From DTU015 sp964641455 (GTDB taxonomy: Bacteria > Bacillota > Sulfobacillia > Fermentithermobacillales > Fermentithermobacillaceae): 64,000 nt of DNA. The stretch is from positions 15,896 to 79,895 of the forward strand of contig CAZXLH010000005.1 in NCBI GenBank assembly GCA_964641455.1, written 5' to 3'. Shown here piece by piece: positions 35,199-42,961 of the stretch (position 1 is the first letter of the stretch; every line of letters begins with the position of its first letter). Under the pieces are notes generated by a model. That model made no database searches. It was not told where the DNA came from and saw nothing but the letters and a program-made list of their open reading frames with translations. The position numbers and the translations under genes are program-made.

Positions 35199-35273
35199 GG
35201 GAACCACTCTCCTTTTGACTTAAATTCTACAAGGTTATCTTAATCTTATGTTTAAACATTGTGTATTCAAAGG

Positions 35274-36281
35274 TTATTCCGGCAAGTTGGTCAGTTTGAT
35301 CTCGGCTATCTGCTTGAGTCCGTGCTTCTTACTGGGAAGTTCAGGGCCGACTATCCTAAGCGGCGCATCTGATTCAGGCAAAGGCTCTCCGTTGGCTTTG
35401 TAGGCAATAATGATGTCGTCGTTGCGTTTTATCTCTTCAGAAGAAAACTCTACTGAAAACCCGTCAGACGCGATTACCTCAACGGTATAGCCTTTATCTG
35501 CCAGTTCATCATTGAACATGTAGTGTCCGCCTTCAGCGTCTCCGCCATCGATCATAGATATCAAAACCCAAAGGCCCATGCCTTCGTACTCGACCTCGTC
35601 ACCCTCTTTTGTAGTTGTCGTGTAAGTGACTGCGGGATGAGGAGTATCCGGGCAGGTTGCCATGCTTTCAAAAGTGGACCTGTCGAGCACTACCGATTCA
35701 ATGCCTTCCATCTTGATTTCCCATGAAGTTACTGCAGGTACAACTTTCAGTGAAGCAATGTCTTTTATCCAAAAGTGGCCGTCTGAAAGGAGGCCGTCAT
35801 CAGATACAAATGCTAACCTGGGGAAGCCCTTGGTAAGCTCCTCGCCGTCAGTTTCGGTTATTATGAGTACTTCAAACTCTTCAACTTTCAGGGCTTGTCC
35901 TGTGTCGTCGTAACCTAAAACGTGGCCCAGCACTTGTTCGTAACTCAAGGTCATAGTGTATCCGTCAGATGCGGTTACCTCAAGGGCTTGGTCTTCTGTA
36001 ATGCCGCCTATTTCATCAAGTACATCTTCAAGTTTGGGCCCGGTAACGTTTTCCGGCCCTACAAGGGTACCTGTGGATTTTCTGAATCCGCCTTGTACTG
36101 TAAATGCTTCTAAGGAATTCAAATCTACAGTATGTGTTTCGCCGTCTTTATCTACGAGTTCAATGCTTACCGGTGTATTTGCCACTGGATCCGGTTCTGT
36201 TTGGCCTCCGCAACCTACCATAAACACCATGCTCAGCATCAAGACTGAGACGATAAAAAGTTGTTTTGTGTGTTTTCTCAC
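35274..36281 (-). CDS. Lipoprotein with two tandem SUOX-fold (molybdopterin-binding-like) domains
   Basis: 335 residues. Lipoprotein signal peptide (lipobox FMVGC, about residue 24) then two copies of the same fold: copy 1 about 35-180 (FTVQGGFRKSTGTLVG, VTASDGYTMTLS, FPRLAFVSDD, FWIKDIASLKV) and copy 2 about 185-335 (VIASDGFSVEFS, LPESDAPLRIVGP, IAEIKLTNLPE). The DGY/DGF strand and the PLRIVGP-type turn are typical of PF00174-like domains, but the cofactor-ligating Cys is absent from both. Membrane-anchored outside the cell. First intact gene after the Moco-riboswitch-like leader, so it is probably a ligand-binding partner of the ECF transporter. GTG start 36281. Confidence 0.75.
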   Translation of the reverse strand: MRKHTKQLFIVSVLMLSMVFMVGCGGQTEPDPVANTPVSIELVDKDGETHTVDLNSLEAFTVQGGFRKSTGTLVGPENVTGPKLEDVLDEIGGITEDQALEVTASDGYTMTLSYEQVLGHVLGYDDTGQALKVEEFEVLIITETDGEELTKGFPRLAFVSDDGLLSDGHFWIKDIASLKVVPAVTSWEIKMEGIESVVLDRSTFESMATCPDTPHPAVTYTTTTKEGDEVEYEGMGLWVLISMIDGGDAEGGHYMFNDELADKGYTVEVIASDGFSVEFSSEEIKRNDDIIIAYKANGEPLPESDAPLRIVGPELPSKKHGLKQIAEIKLTNLPE

Positions 36282-36409
36282 TTAGTTAACCTCTCTTTCT
36301 TTTGTTGAATCTAATTTTGAGTCTAAGGGGAATACCGATACCGGAATTTCCAGGGTACCATTCTATGGAGTATATAGTGGCTCAGATTGTGTGCGGATTT
36401 TGCTTAATC

Positions 36410-36580
36410 TCAATGGCCCTTAAATTTCATAAATGCTGATTGTTGCTTAGGATTTGTGTCTTCACCTATTAACTGAGCAACTTGCCCGGCTACGCGATTT
36501 TTGATACCACATACAGCTATAACACCGGAAAGCGCCTAGGAAGACATGATTGACTATGTAGGGGGTTTTGGCTTGCTCAT
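36410..36580 (-). pseudogene. Possible remnant of a mobB-like P-loop gene
   Basis: ATG at 36580 follows the riboswitch's AAAGGAG by eight bases and opens a frame that reads MSKPKPPT then stops. In the same frame, across two stop codons, comes VIAVCGIKN followed by RVAGQVAQLIGED and a stop at 36410. The piece VIAVCGIKN resembles the start of MobB (Moco guanylylation accessory GTPase), whose next residues would be SGKTT; here the P-loop is lost. The likeness is short, so it may be chance, and the eight-codon frame may instead be a leader peptide. Confidence 0.3.
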
Positions 36581-36587
36581 GTGTATT

Positions 36588-36680
36588 ACTCCTTTCCAAA
36601 TTGGGAGGCTCAAGAATTTCTTCTCAAACCCTATCGGCTGGTTCCCATACCCTATTGGCTTAGGGAATTCAGCTCGGAGT
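36588..36680 (-). promoter_or_regulatory. Moco (molybdenum/tungsten cofactor) riboswitch-like aptamer
   Basis: On the minus strand, ACTCCGAGCTGAATTCCC (from 36680) leads to GGGAACCAGCC, a variable hairpin (GAGAAGAAATTCTT) and GAGCCTCCCAATTTGGAAAG-GAGT (ending 36588). This order, with CCGAGC near the 5' end, GCCTCCCA-x-TTTGGAAAGGAG near the 3' end, and P1 pairing ACTCC with GGAGT, matches the Moco RNA consensus as I recall it. The closing strand of P1 includes the AAAGGAG ribosome binding site, so ligand binding would hide it. The transcript continues into the SUOX-fold/ECF cluster. A covariance-model search would settle it. Confidence 0.68.
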
Positions 36681-36929
36681 GCTTGATCCTAGCGGCCCAA
36701 GAATGCCAGCCTCCTTCAGGCCAAGTTCTGTAGTTGCAACGTTACGGATTCAAAATTATCTATCTTGTTTGCCGCAGATACTCAAGCAAAGGCATTCTAT
36801 GTTTACACGCTTATATAATAACATATAGAACTTACTTTCTACACTATTGGATGTCTTAGCTACTGCGAAATAAGTCAAAACTTAGCGGCTTGGGGAAAAA
36901 CGCGATAGAAAAGCCAGCCTGGAAGGCGA

Positions 36930-37281
36930 TGTGGATAACCATGTGGGTATGCTGTGGATATTCCGCCGTCTGATTGTGAGCAGGTTGTGCATAGGTTGTG
37001 GATAACTTCTGCCGGCATGTGAATATTCTGCAGACATAGCCAAAACACCTCTAAAGCACGGTAATGCACGTGAGATGTGGGTAGTTGACGGTTTTTCGTT
37101 TGCTATGTTAGGCCTTTAGCGCCATACGCTAAGGTTACCGTTGCCGGCGCCTGTTGAGCTGTGGATAATTTGCGTTCGGACTGTGGATATCTTGTGAGCT
37201 GCCTGTGGAAACTTAGGTTAAAACTGTTCAGGGAAGCCGGGGGAGAACAGGGTGTTTATAAGGTTTTACCTATGTGGATAA
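36930..37281. promoter_or_regulatory. Cluster of seven DnaA-box-like 9-mers, same orientation
   Basis: TGTGGATAA (complement of the DnaA box TTATCCACA) occurs exactly at 36930, 36997, 37160 and 37273. TGTGGATAT is at 36953 and 37182, and TGTGGAAAC at 37204. All point the same way. An AT-rich segment (36800-36850) flanks the left side. This could be a DnaA-titration locus or part of a replication origin; no dnaA, dnaN, parAB or other origin marker gene is nearby. Confidence 0.6.
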
Positions 37282-37442
37282 TTTGATTCTATGTGGCGGT
37301 TAAGTAGTAAGCGGGTTGAATAAGAAGTGTGTGGGCCGAGTGAATAAAGCAGATTGCAGACTAAGGATTCTGATGTGGTTAGAATCCCTAGTCTGTGGCT
37401 TTTAAGCGCAGCCATTGATTAGCCCCTAAGCCGGTGCATGTT

Positions 37443-39233
37443 CTAGGCCGAAAGCTTTTTTCTTATAGCGCTTATAATCCTTCTTACGCGTTCAGCCTCA
37501 GGTACCACGTTGCCTGTTTCAGGATCAACAGTTACGCAGGCACCATCAACCATAACAGTACGAATTTCACCGCATGCAGCGGGATTTCCCACCAGGTGAG
37601 GCGCATCCAACAACCCTGATTTTATGGCATAGGCCAACACTTTTGGGCTGGACGGTGCTTGGGTTTGGCTCAGTTTTTGCAGCGAACTCAACTGGTTCCC
37701 GGTGATTGCGCTTGTGCATGAAGTTTTGGCACCGGCTGACTTAGCGCCGCCAGGTGCGGAATCTATGAGTTCTGGCACTAATTCAGGCAAACCGGCAATG
37801 GCTTCCAAGAGAATCATGGTTTCTTCTATGAGTTGCGCTTTTCTGGCTTGGACCTCTTCGGTAAGTGTCATATCAGGCATACCGTGCATACAGTTCCTGA
37901 TAACGCCTCTGGTGATTTTGCAGCTTTCGATTACGTCTTCAGCAGTTGCAGCGTGATCCCCTTCGCAGAAACCTACCACGTGGACAATATGTGGTTTTAG
38001 GTTCATGCTTACCAATGTTGATGTGGCTAAATGCCCTTTGGCCATGTCTTGATCAACCGGAAAACTGGCAAGCCCGGCTCTAACCTGGCGCCACACCCTG
38101 AAATTGTCGTCAACGAGAGTTTCGATTAGTGATAGTTTAGCCAGCATCTTGCCTAAATCCATAGCGGCAGATGTTCCGGGAGGCGTATTGAACATGAACT
38201 GGGCCACGTAGTCTTTTACACCTGCCTCTTTTGCGTTTAACGCAGCAAGGTATGCTGCCGCTACTGCAACCACGTCCGGTGCATCACGAAGGCTCCAATG
38301 GTGGGCTTCATTAACTTCAACAGGAATGCCTTTTTCAGCATGCCACGCCATTGCTGCTTGAGCTTGGCTTATTGATTGCTCCACGCCCCGTGGGCCCCTT
38401 TTGTCAAGTACATTGTACCAGCAAAGGGGAATAGCGGCCCATGCATTGTGTATTGTGGTTCGCAGCACCTCACCGAACCGAATTACATCCCGGGTCCCGC
38501 TGTAACATCTCATTAACGGATAATTGCCCCGGCGTGACGCAGAGTATAGCAACTTAAAGTCCCGGGGGCTTCTTACAGGAACTCCTCCGGCTCCTGCCTG
38601 GTCCGGGTCCATGTCTTCCGGATGGAAGAAATTTTCTTGAGCGTTTTGGTCAGGCCCAAGAGACACTACATCAAGCACCTGAGCATCTGCTATTTTCTCA
38701 ATTCCGGTCTTTGTGGATTCTACTGAAGGCAACCCAAAGTGGTGTCTCAGGAGAGGGTAAGGGGCTTTCCAGTTAATTCTTTCTATTAAGCTATCAGGAT
38801 ACTCGCATTCACCCGATGAATTTGCTTCTCCTTTGAGATAAGCGATTACCTCATCGATATCTTCAAGCCCTGAAAAAACTTTCTCAAAGACGCCTGATGT
38901 ATTTGCTACTTCGGCTACAGGAGGAGTGCCTCCAAAGATTAGCCTGGGACGCGGATGCACCCCGGATTCATCCAAGGCGCTTATTAATCTTTCAATAAGC
39001 CGTTGGGCTGCGTCCGGGTCAAGCCGGTATCCTACGGCAAGAATGTCCGGGCGGTTTTGCTGTACCCAGGCAGCGATGTTCTCGGGAGATCTGGCAGGCC
39101 CTATAAACTCAGTCTCATACCCAAGAGACTTGGCCAGCGTTAGGAAGTTTAAGATGCCTGCTACGTGCACACAGTCCCCAATGGAGACCCCTGCAATGCA
39201 GGTTGCCGTGAAATCATGTTTTGCAGTTTTCAT
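37443..39233 (-). CDS. Cobalamin-dependent mutase-like protein (B12 domain plus glutamate-mutase-E-like barrel)
   Basis: 596 residues. Residues about 1-130 resemble a B12-binding Rossmann domain; the motif reads D-C-V-H-V-A-G (one residue longer than the usual DxHxxG), followed by a GTPP segment. Residues about 150-480 resemble the large TIM-barrel subunit of glutamate mutase (SLGPDQNAQE, LMRCYSGTRD, EVNEAHHWSLRD, FNTPPGTS). A Ser/Ala/Gly-rich linker and a C-terminal helical piece follow. Both mutase parts are thus in one chain. Start ATG 39233 with AGGAGGAG; it overlaps the dehydrogenase stop by ATGA. It probably catalyses a carbon-skeleton rearrangement or ligand-binding step of amino acid metabolism; the substrate is unknown. 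Confidence 0.72.
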   Translation of the reverse strand: MKTAKHDFTATCIAGVSIGDCVHVAGILNFLTLAKSLGYETEFIGPARSPENIAAWVQQNRPDILAVGYRLDPDAAQRLIERLISALDESGVHPRPRLIFGGTPPVAEVANTSGVFEKVFSGLEDIDEVIAYLKGEANSSGECEYPDSLIERINWKAPYPLLRHHFGLPSVESTKTGIEKIADAQVLDVVSLGPDQNAQENFFHPEDMDPDQAGAGGVPVRSPRDFKLLYSASRRGNYPLMRCYSGTRDVIRFGEVLRTTIHNAWAAIPLCWYNVLDKRGPRGVEQSISQAQAAMAWHAEKGIPVEVNEAHHWSLRDAPDVVAVAAAYLAALNAKEAGVKDYVAQFMFNTPPGTSAAMDLGKMLAKLSLIETLVDDNFRVWRQVRAGLASFPVDQDMAKGHLATSTLVSMNLKPHIVHVVGFCEGDHAATAEDVIESCKITRGVIRNCMHGMPDMTLTEEVQARKAQLIEETMILLEAIAGLPELVPELIDSAPGGAKSAGAKTSCTSAITGNQLSSLQKLSQTQAPSSPKVLAYAIKSGLLDAPHLVGNPAACGEIRTVMVDGACVTVDPETGNVVPEAERVRRIISAIRKKLSA

Positions 39234-40351
39234 TGTTCGTCTCCTCCTAACACCAATCTCAAAATGTCTTCTACATCCATGTCTGCAATCCCCATTTTGT
39301 GAGCGCACCTTCCTTCGGCCCGGTAATCAATACCTCGGAGTGAACTTGCCAAGGATATGGCAGAATCCATTACAGGCACGTTGACTCCTGCAATTTTTGC
39401 AAATGATACAAGCGGAACCAGGCTATATGGAATGTCTTCAAAGATGTATCTGTGATTTAAGCTTGTAGGTGCGCTTATTCCTACATAGCCAGGGTTTTGG
39501 TGTACCGCCTCATATATGGAAGGAGCTTTGACACCGTAAGTTTGGTTCATCCATTCCAATACCGAACGTGCTCTGACTCCAAGCGCTTTTGCTATGGCAA
39601 GCCGTTCTTTGTCCAGTGTTTCCAACGTTCTTGCCACTGAAGGCGTGATTCCTTCTCTGTAGTGTTCGTATGCAAGATTGTTTTCGATTCTACCTGTGTT
39701 CAGCATTACAGGTAGAGGGTGAAACACTGCGCCAATGTTGTCAAAACTTGTAAACAGCACGCTTTCAGCCGGAATGAATTGGGGATATGCCCTTCTTAGA
39801 ATCCGAACCACTTCCATTGTTCTGGTTGCCGGCAGTGCAGCCATGGGTACCCTTTGCTTAATGCTGTATATGTGAGACATACCAGGGCCAACAGTCCTGC
39901 TGGCATAAATAAACGTGCCTGTTTCCGCTATGGTTACGTCGCAATCACATTGGTTTTCAAGCAACGTTTCTCCAAATTCCAGAGCGCCGCCTGTCCGGCC
40001 AGGGTTCAGCACCACAATTTGCCCGTCTGAAAGCCAAGGGGCCATTTTTTCCGCTACGTCTCTGTGGCCCGATGCAGGTACCGTGACCATGATCACTTTA
40101 GCACCCTGCACCGCTTCTCCAATGTCAGACGTTATCAGATTGGGTTGGGCAAAGCCATTGACTTGGCCCTGCAAAATTATTCCGCCAAGCCGGTTTAAGA
40201 CCCTGATCTTGTCTTCGGATCTATTCCACAGGTTTACCCCAAAACCTCGAAGTGCCAGGAAACCAGCCATGGCTTGGCCGCCATTCCCGGCTCCTATTAC
40301 TGAAACTCTTGAACTGGGTAATATGTCTGGAAAAACAATGTGTTCAGCCAT
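39230..40351 (-). CDS. Octopine/nopaline (opine) dehydrogenase family protein
   Basis: 373 residues. N-terminal Rossmann fold (VSVIGAGNGGQAMAG) for NAD(P)H, a middle TVPASGHRDVAEKM and LNPGRTGG region, then the all-helical opine dehydrogenase C-terminal domain (HPLPVMLNTGRIE with the conserved His, YREGITPSVARTLE, EDIPYSLVP). Opine dehydrogenases join an amino acid and a 2-keto acid reductively, or split the product. ATG with GGGGGG upstream. It overlaps the B12 gene by four bases and follows the ATP-grasp gene in one operon. Confidence 0.85.
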   Translation of the reverse strand: MAEHIVFPDILPSSRVSVIGAGNGGQAMAGFLALRGFGVNLWNRSEDKIRVLNRLGGIILQGQVNGFAQPNLITSDIGEAVQGAKVIMVTVPASGHRDVAEKMAPWLSDGQIVVLNPGRTGGALEFGETLLENQCDCDVTIAETGTFIYASRTVGPGMSHIYSIKQRVPMAALPATRTMEVVRILRRAYPQFIPAESVLFTSFDNIGAVFHPLPVMLNTGRIENNLAYEHYREGITPSVARTLETLDKERLAIAKALGVRARSVLEWMNQTYGVKAPSIYEAVHQNPGYVGISAPTSLNHRYIFEDIPYSLVPLVSFAKIAGVNVPVMDSAISLASSLRGIDYRAEGRCAHKMGIADMDVEDILRLVLGGDEQ

Positions 40352-40403
40352 GTATCAACCCCCCTTGAGAATTGCTTGTATGGAACACGAAATTGCATTT
40401 AAG

Positions 40404-41429
40404 TTATAGATCTGCAGCATTGAGCACCATTTTCCGCATGGATTCTGACAAGACTTGGCCTTTTCTTTTAAGCGCGCCTTGCAGGATGATGTCGATAAGG
40501 CCTCGATAGCTAATTCCTGCTTTTTCGGCGATCCTTGGAACTTCGCTGTAGTTTGGCATTAAGCCCGGAAGTGTATTGATTTCAAGAACAAAAGGCTGTC
40601 CGTCTTCGGAAAGCCTAATATCCACTCTGGCAATGTCCCGGCAGCCTATTGCTTCAAAAGCCTTCTTGGCTGTAGACTTAATAGCCTTATTGAGTTTGTT
40701 GGAAATAGGTGCCGGGCACACAGGTTTTACATTGTCTCGGGCCTTAACATCATATGTGTACATGTTGCTTGCCTCGTGAAAAACAATTTCTTCTACAGGA
40801 AGCACAGTAGGTTCCGGATACCCAACAAGAGCTACTGTAAATTCGCGGCCTGGAAGATATTCTTCTATTAGGACAGGCGATCTCAGCGAGTGCAGTAGGT
40901 TTGCAGCCAGAGATTTGGCTCCAACCGGATCTTGCGTTACGCTCTCTGTAGTTATGCCAATGCTTGAACCTTCTGATGCAGGTTTGACTATTACCGGAAC
41001 CGGCAATTTTTTGATTCGTCCAGGGAAACTTTCTGATAACTCTCGCGTATTATGGATTACTTTGAACTTAGGAGTTGGAACTCCATAGGCCTTAAAAGTC
41101 ATCTTAGCTATATGTTTTAACAGTCCTGCCATGTGAGCGCTTGAACTTGAGCCTGTAAACGGAATTTCACTGAGTTCCAACATTGCGGCGATATTGGCCT
41201 GATCCTTTTTTGTGTGATAGCCTGTAGCAACGTTAAATATCGCATCAGGCTGGGCTTTTTCAAGTTTTGTCAAGAGATCCGGCCCAACCTTGATTATTTG
41301 AACTTGATAACCAAGCTCAATTAGAGATTTTTCTACGGCTCTGCATGTAATCTCAGCCTGAGACTTAGAATGTGGATCATACGCCGCCAAATTTGTGTTA
41401 TTTGAATTAGTAACCAGTGCAATTTTCAG
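40404..41429 (-). CDS. D-Ala-D-Ala-ligase-like ATP-grasp enzyme, apparent CTG start
   Basis: 341 residues from CTG 41429. Motifs: KPASEGSSIGI (ATP loop), EEYLPGREFTV, ARVDIRL, and FVLEINTLPGLMPNYSEVP with the Ddl-type LPG...S..P ending. The first in-frame standard start is TTG 41390, which would remove the first beta strand (KIALVTNSNN) that every ATP-grasp ligase of this type has. CTG 41429 lies ten bases after AAGGAG and restores it. The nearby ATG (41439) is out of frame. First gene of the operon behind the c-di-AMP riboswitch, followed by the opine dehydrogenase. It could be cell-wall Ddl or a ligase acting on an opine or amino acid. Confidence 0.78.
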   Translation of the reverse strand: MKIALVTNSNNTNLAAYDPHSKSQAEITCRAVEKSLIELGYQVQIIKVGPDLLTKLEKAQPDAIFNVATGYHTKKDQANIAAMLELSEIPFTGSSSSAHMAGLLKHIAKMTFKAYGVPTPKFKVIHNTRELSESFPGRIKKLPVPVIVKPASEGSSIGITTESVTQDPVGAKSLAANLLHSLRSPVLIEEYLPGREFTVALVGYPEPTVLPVEEIVFHEASNMYTYDVKARDNVKPVCPAPISNKLNKAIKSTAKKAFEAIGCRDIARVDIRLSEDGQPFVLEINTLPGLMPNYSEVPRIAEKAGISYRGLIDIILQGALKRKGQVLSESMRKMVLNAADL

Positions 41430-41758
41430 GGCTTATCATCTCCTTATTTGAATCTTGAATGAATTTTTTTAAACATAAGGTGCTTTTTCGGCAGCAAAAA
41501 CTCAGGCCACCGCTGTTTTTGCAATACATAGCCAAGCCCCATGCTTCTTGTTTGCCGGTGCCAACTGCCTTGTTTTTTGGCATAGCAATGCATAGGATAT
41601 GTCCTTGTATTGCCCTGGAGGCCATAAACCAGATAAAAGACACCCCAGGTTATGGACCTTACACCTGAAATAAACGTGAGATGTGTGATTTTGGAGGCTT
41701 AATTACTTGCGCTTAAATGCAGTTCTAAAAAGTGCCAAAATAGTGGATGCCTCCCTTT

Positions 41759-41882
41759 TCCACGCTTACGAGGTTAGCTGACGGGCTCGGGTCGAAAGGG
41801 TAGTGACCCTACGCGAGACGCGATTAGCCCCAATAAATTGGATCCCCCGCTCTCTGTTACCAGAGATTAAGCGCCAAACCAT
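41759..41882 (-). promoter_or_regulatory. c-di-AMP riboswitch (ydaO-yuaA class)
   Basis: On the minus strand, from 41882: GGCGCTTAATCTCTGG, TAACAGAGAGCGGGGG, ATCCAATTTATTGGGGCTAATC, then TAGGGT...CCCGAGCCCGTCAGCTAACCTCGTAAGCGT ending near 41761. The CGCTTAATCTCTG / GAGCGGGGGA.CCAA / GGGG..AATC / CCG.CAGCTAACCTCG.AAGCG order is the conserved core of the ydaO/yuaA motif, which turns genes off on binding c-di-AMP. It begins about 20 bases after the predicted transcription start. It should control the ATP-grasp/opine dehydrogenase/B12 operon. Confidence 0.88.
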
Positions 41883-41906
41883 TTATGTTATCTCACGCAT
41901 AATACG

Positions 41907-41935
41907 ATTATACAGTTATAGCCTTAAAATGTCAA
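41907..41935 (-). promoter_or_regulatory. Perfect sigma-A promoter upstream of the c-di-AMP riboswitch
   Basis: On the minus strand TTGACA (41935-41930), a 17-base spacer, and TATAAT (41912-41907). Transcription would start near 41900, just before the aptamer. Confidence 0.88.
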
Positions 41936-42112
41936 ATAACAATTGGATGCCAACCCCTAACAGCACCTCATTTTGGTATACCTGAGCAAAATAAGGCGGA
42001 AAAATTGCATTTTTGCATTTAAGTTTAAATGTACGGAAAAACTAACTACCGGTTGAAGCATTTTTTCAAGTAAGGTTTCAATTTTCGGAAATTGATGGCT
42101 GGGGGTGTTGTG

Positions 42113-42340
42113 TTGAGAAGAATGAACACCATTGATTGGATTGCAATGATCCTCTTAATCATTGGCGGAATCAACTGGGGCCTTATAGGCTTATTTGACA
42201 TTGATCTTGTGGCCAGTTTGTTCGGTGTCAAGACAATGCTTTCAAAAACGGTGTATACGTTGGTTGGTATTTCTGCTCTTTATGAGTTGATTCGCTTGGT
42301 AATGGGTGAGCCTGTCGTAGACCCGGCAGGTAACCAATAA
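42113..42340 (+). CDS. DUF378 family small membrane protein
   Basis: 75 residues with two membrane helices. NTIDWIAMILLIIGGINWGLIGLF is followed by a short loop and a second helix (VYTLVGISALYELIRL), the pattern of DUF378 (YuzA-like) proteins. Start TTG 42113 (GGGGGTG six bases upstream) is chosen; ATG 42122 and TTG 42092 are alternatives. Function unknown; located in the membrane. A terminator follows about 80 bases later. Confidence 0.75.
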   Translation: MRRMNTIDWIAMILLIIGGINWGLIGLFDIDLVASLFGVKTMLSKTVYTLVGISALYELIRLVMGEPVVDPAGNQ

Positions 42341-42961
42341 TATGAGATCGTAAATTCCCGAAAATTGTAGGCGGTATATGGCACAGCAGATGAGGGGGGT
42401 AGTCTGCAGGAACCATGATAGGGGGCATTACAGGTAAATGCCCCCTTCATTTCTTCATCCCCAACATGTCTGTTGGTACTCCTGGTTCTTTCGTGAAATT
42501 GTATGTTTTTATGCATAAAAAGCTAAACTTTATGTTCTTACTTCTGATACTTGAATCAGTATAGCCTAGCGGATCTTGGCTCGTACAGCCAAACTACACT
42601 CTCACTAGATGGAGGGAATATACCACTGGAAACCTCGGGCAACATGTACGATGTTTGAATGAATCAGTGGTTTTCTATGTCCATAGGGGGAAAACCCTCT
42701 TTCAGCCATTATCTTAACCACATGTTATTTTGCGTTTTTGTCTTAGTTGCAGCCAGTGGTTTCCCATAATGCTACTTTGTTTGAAGGCGAATTTCTAAAC
42801 TCCCCTGTGTTTTTGGGCGATCAGTAGATGCCTTTAGGAGATAACTTAAGAAGCTTGCAAACCGGTGGAATATGTATAGGTATTCATGAGCGGAGCCAAG
42901 GGACAAGGCTGGGCAGTGTATTATTAACTCCCGGGATTCCAGCCGTGGGGAGGTGACGTAA
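42341..42961. other. Intergenic region before the Tad pilus operon
   Basis: Contains the terminator at 42421-42445 and the presumed promoter and leader of the flp operon. A TATTAT hexamer near 42918-42923 is a possible -10 element. No further structure or gene was recognised. Confidence 0.4.
42421..42445 (+). terminator. Intrinsic terminator after the DUF378 gene
   Basis: Nine-base arms GGGGGCATT / AATGCCCCC around a seven-base loop, followed by TTCATTTCTT. Confidence 0.75.

Larger units (their letters stand above)
36282..37442. other. Long intergenic region: riboswitch, gene remnant and DnaA-box cluster
   Basis: No intact gene over 1.16 kb. From right to left: DnaA-box-like 9-mers (36930-37281), an AT-rich stretch (36800-36850), the Moco-riboswitch-like aptamer (36588-36680), a decayed reading frame (36410-36580) and the lipoprotein leader with a TATACT-type -10 near 36364-36369 on the minus strand. 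Each is listed separately. Confidence 0.6.
41430..42112. other. Intergenic region with c-di-AMP riboswitch and promoter
   Basis: No gene. On the minus strand, after the aptamer, roughly 330 bases lead to the ATP-grasp gene. They include a stem with GCAAAAAC/GTTTTTGC arms near 41493-41530 and a GGCCATAA/TTATGGACC pairing at about 41620-41660, possible parts of the expression platform. Overlapping frames here look random. Confidence 0.5.

Noticed and set aside
36930..37281. Firm call as chromosomal origin
   Set aside because: DnaA boxes are clear, but no dnaA, dnaN or other origin marker is present and flanking genes on both sides run on the same strand.
41407..41643. 78-codon minus-strand frame between riboswitch and ATP-grasp gene
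   Set aside because: Overlaps the true start of the ATP-grasp gene and has no binding site; likely leader RNA.
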